Below, piece after piece: positions 63,272 to 64,000 of a DNA stretch of 64,000 nucleotides; positions within the stretch are counted from its first letter, which is position 1; the number at the start of each line of letters is the position of its first letter. The stretch is from Holothuria scabra (Eukaryota > Echinodermata > Holothuroidea > Aspidochirotida > Holothuriidae). The position numbers and the translations under genes were made by a program. The notes below the pieces were generated by a model. It worked only from the letters and a program-made list of their open reading frames with translations. It was not told the DNA's origin and ran no database searches. The stretch spans positions 9,109,371 through 9,173,370 of the forward strand of contig CM074185.1 of the NCBI GenBank assembly GCA_037179385.1. Direction: 5' to 3'.

Positions 63272-64000
63272 ACTGGTATCGTGTTATAAATTTGTCCAAC
63301 TCGGGCAACCTCTTCTTATTTAATACCACTACAGAACAACCAAAAATTGGTGGAGACATTAATTTTTCACACAATTTCTAGTATAAGCCTTGCTACTCTG
63401 CATTATTTGAATTAGAGCCAACGGAGAATTTCTGTTACCCCCTACAAGAATTGTAGTTTGGGGTGGAATGATTGACCATTTACTCCAAAGAAATCTAATC
63501 ATATGGATTTTGAGAATATAAATATTAAATATCAAAGTTTTTAACACATCTAGGTTTTGTATCGATGGTAAACTGAACTTTACTGTTCCTAGAGTAAGTT
63601 TCAGAAAAATTTAATTTTGACATGAAAGTGGAGCCGGGGCCGATATTCATGAAAGCCGGCTAAAATAGCAGCCAACTAGGCCTTAGCAGGGTGCGAAGTG
63701 GCTAGTCGCCTGCTCAATAGTTCACTGTTATTTTCATATTCATAAAGGTTTAGGGACACTACTAGGTATGGTTGTCAACTAGTATTAAGTTAGTTGCAAG
63801 CTTAGCAGTCCCAAACAACAAATCACGTCTTTTTCAATAGGAATGACATGTTTATGTCTAGGAATAGACTGCTTTCCATGTAAAAACTGTGTATGTAGTT
63901 GCGGAGTTACCGAGTTAGGATAGAGGGGGTGAACATTCTCCCATATCGCATTTTGAAAGAAGAAATATATTTATTTGAATACATACTATAGACGGATCCG
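63272..64000. other. Window end, possible start of another repeat
   Basis: No gene. From about 63632, GGAGCCGGGGCCGATATTCATGAAAG followed by GCCGGC and AGCAGCCAACTAGG looks like a transposon terminus, but its partner would lie outside the window. Confidence 0.35.

Overview
The window looks like a chromosome segment of a marine invertebrate animal. The genes have GT-AG introns of 0.5 to 6 kb, and most of the sequence is mobile-element debris (SINEs, MITEs, hAT-like, Harbinger-like and Mutator-like elements). An echinoderm or another invertebrate deuterostome fits the gene content and repeat style, but that placement is inference. Almost none of the short open frames are genes. The four real genes are spliced or single-exon, and three of them only become visible when exons are joined across GT-AG introns with matching phase.

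Layout. (1) 1-14286: five near-identical copies of a ~3.0 kb tandem unit. The unit carries no protein gene, but its last ~700 bp is a train of SINE fragments whose heads copy the first ~50 nt of U2 snRNA. The right flank (14287-15250) holds fuller copies of the same SINEs, one with a small polyadenylated insertion and its target-site duplication. (2) 15680-17700: decayed LINE ORF2 (YADD reverse-transcriptase core and C-terminal Cys/His motif). (3) 18535-20089, minus: two-exon arylamine N-acetyltransferase with an apparent mitochondrial presequence. (4) 20393-24718: a 4.3 kb hAT-like non-autonomous element with an 8-bp target-site duplication, containing a nested 1.8 kb element. (5) 25-31 kb: gene-poor, with a foldback element, a Harbinger-like TIR element, a Mutator-like MITE and SINE fragments. 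(6) 31939-45858, minus: TSEN15 (tRNA-splicing endonuclease subunit) in four exons, its introns full of tRNA-headed SINEs. (7) 46164-47423, plus: an intronless RING-H2 E3 ligase, head to head with TSEN15 over a 305-bp shared promoter region. (8) 51853-60073, minus: a five-exon type II membrane protein with a BRICHOS domain, a furin site and a C-terminal segment predicted to form a two-disulfide beta-hairpin. Its introns hold several TIR elements. (9) 60.2-64 kb: MITEs and other repeats.

The genes do not form a pathway. TSEN15 and the RING gene probably share a promoter. The most novel items are the BRICHOS precursor with its CxC...CxC hairpin, the N-acetyltransferase with a mitochondrial-type leader, the U2-snRNA-headed SINE families and the macrosatellite that carries them. 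All readings were made by eye; no database search or alignment program was run.
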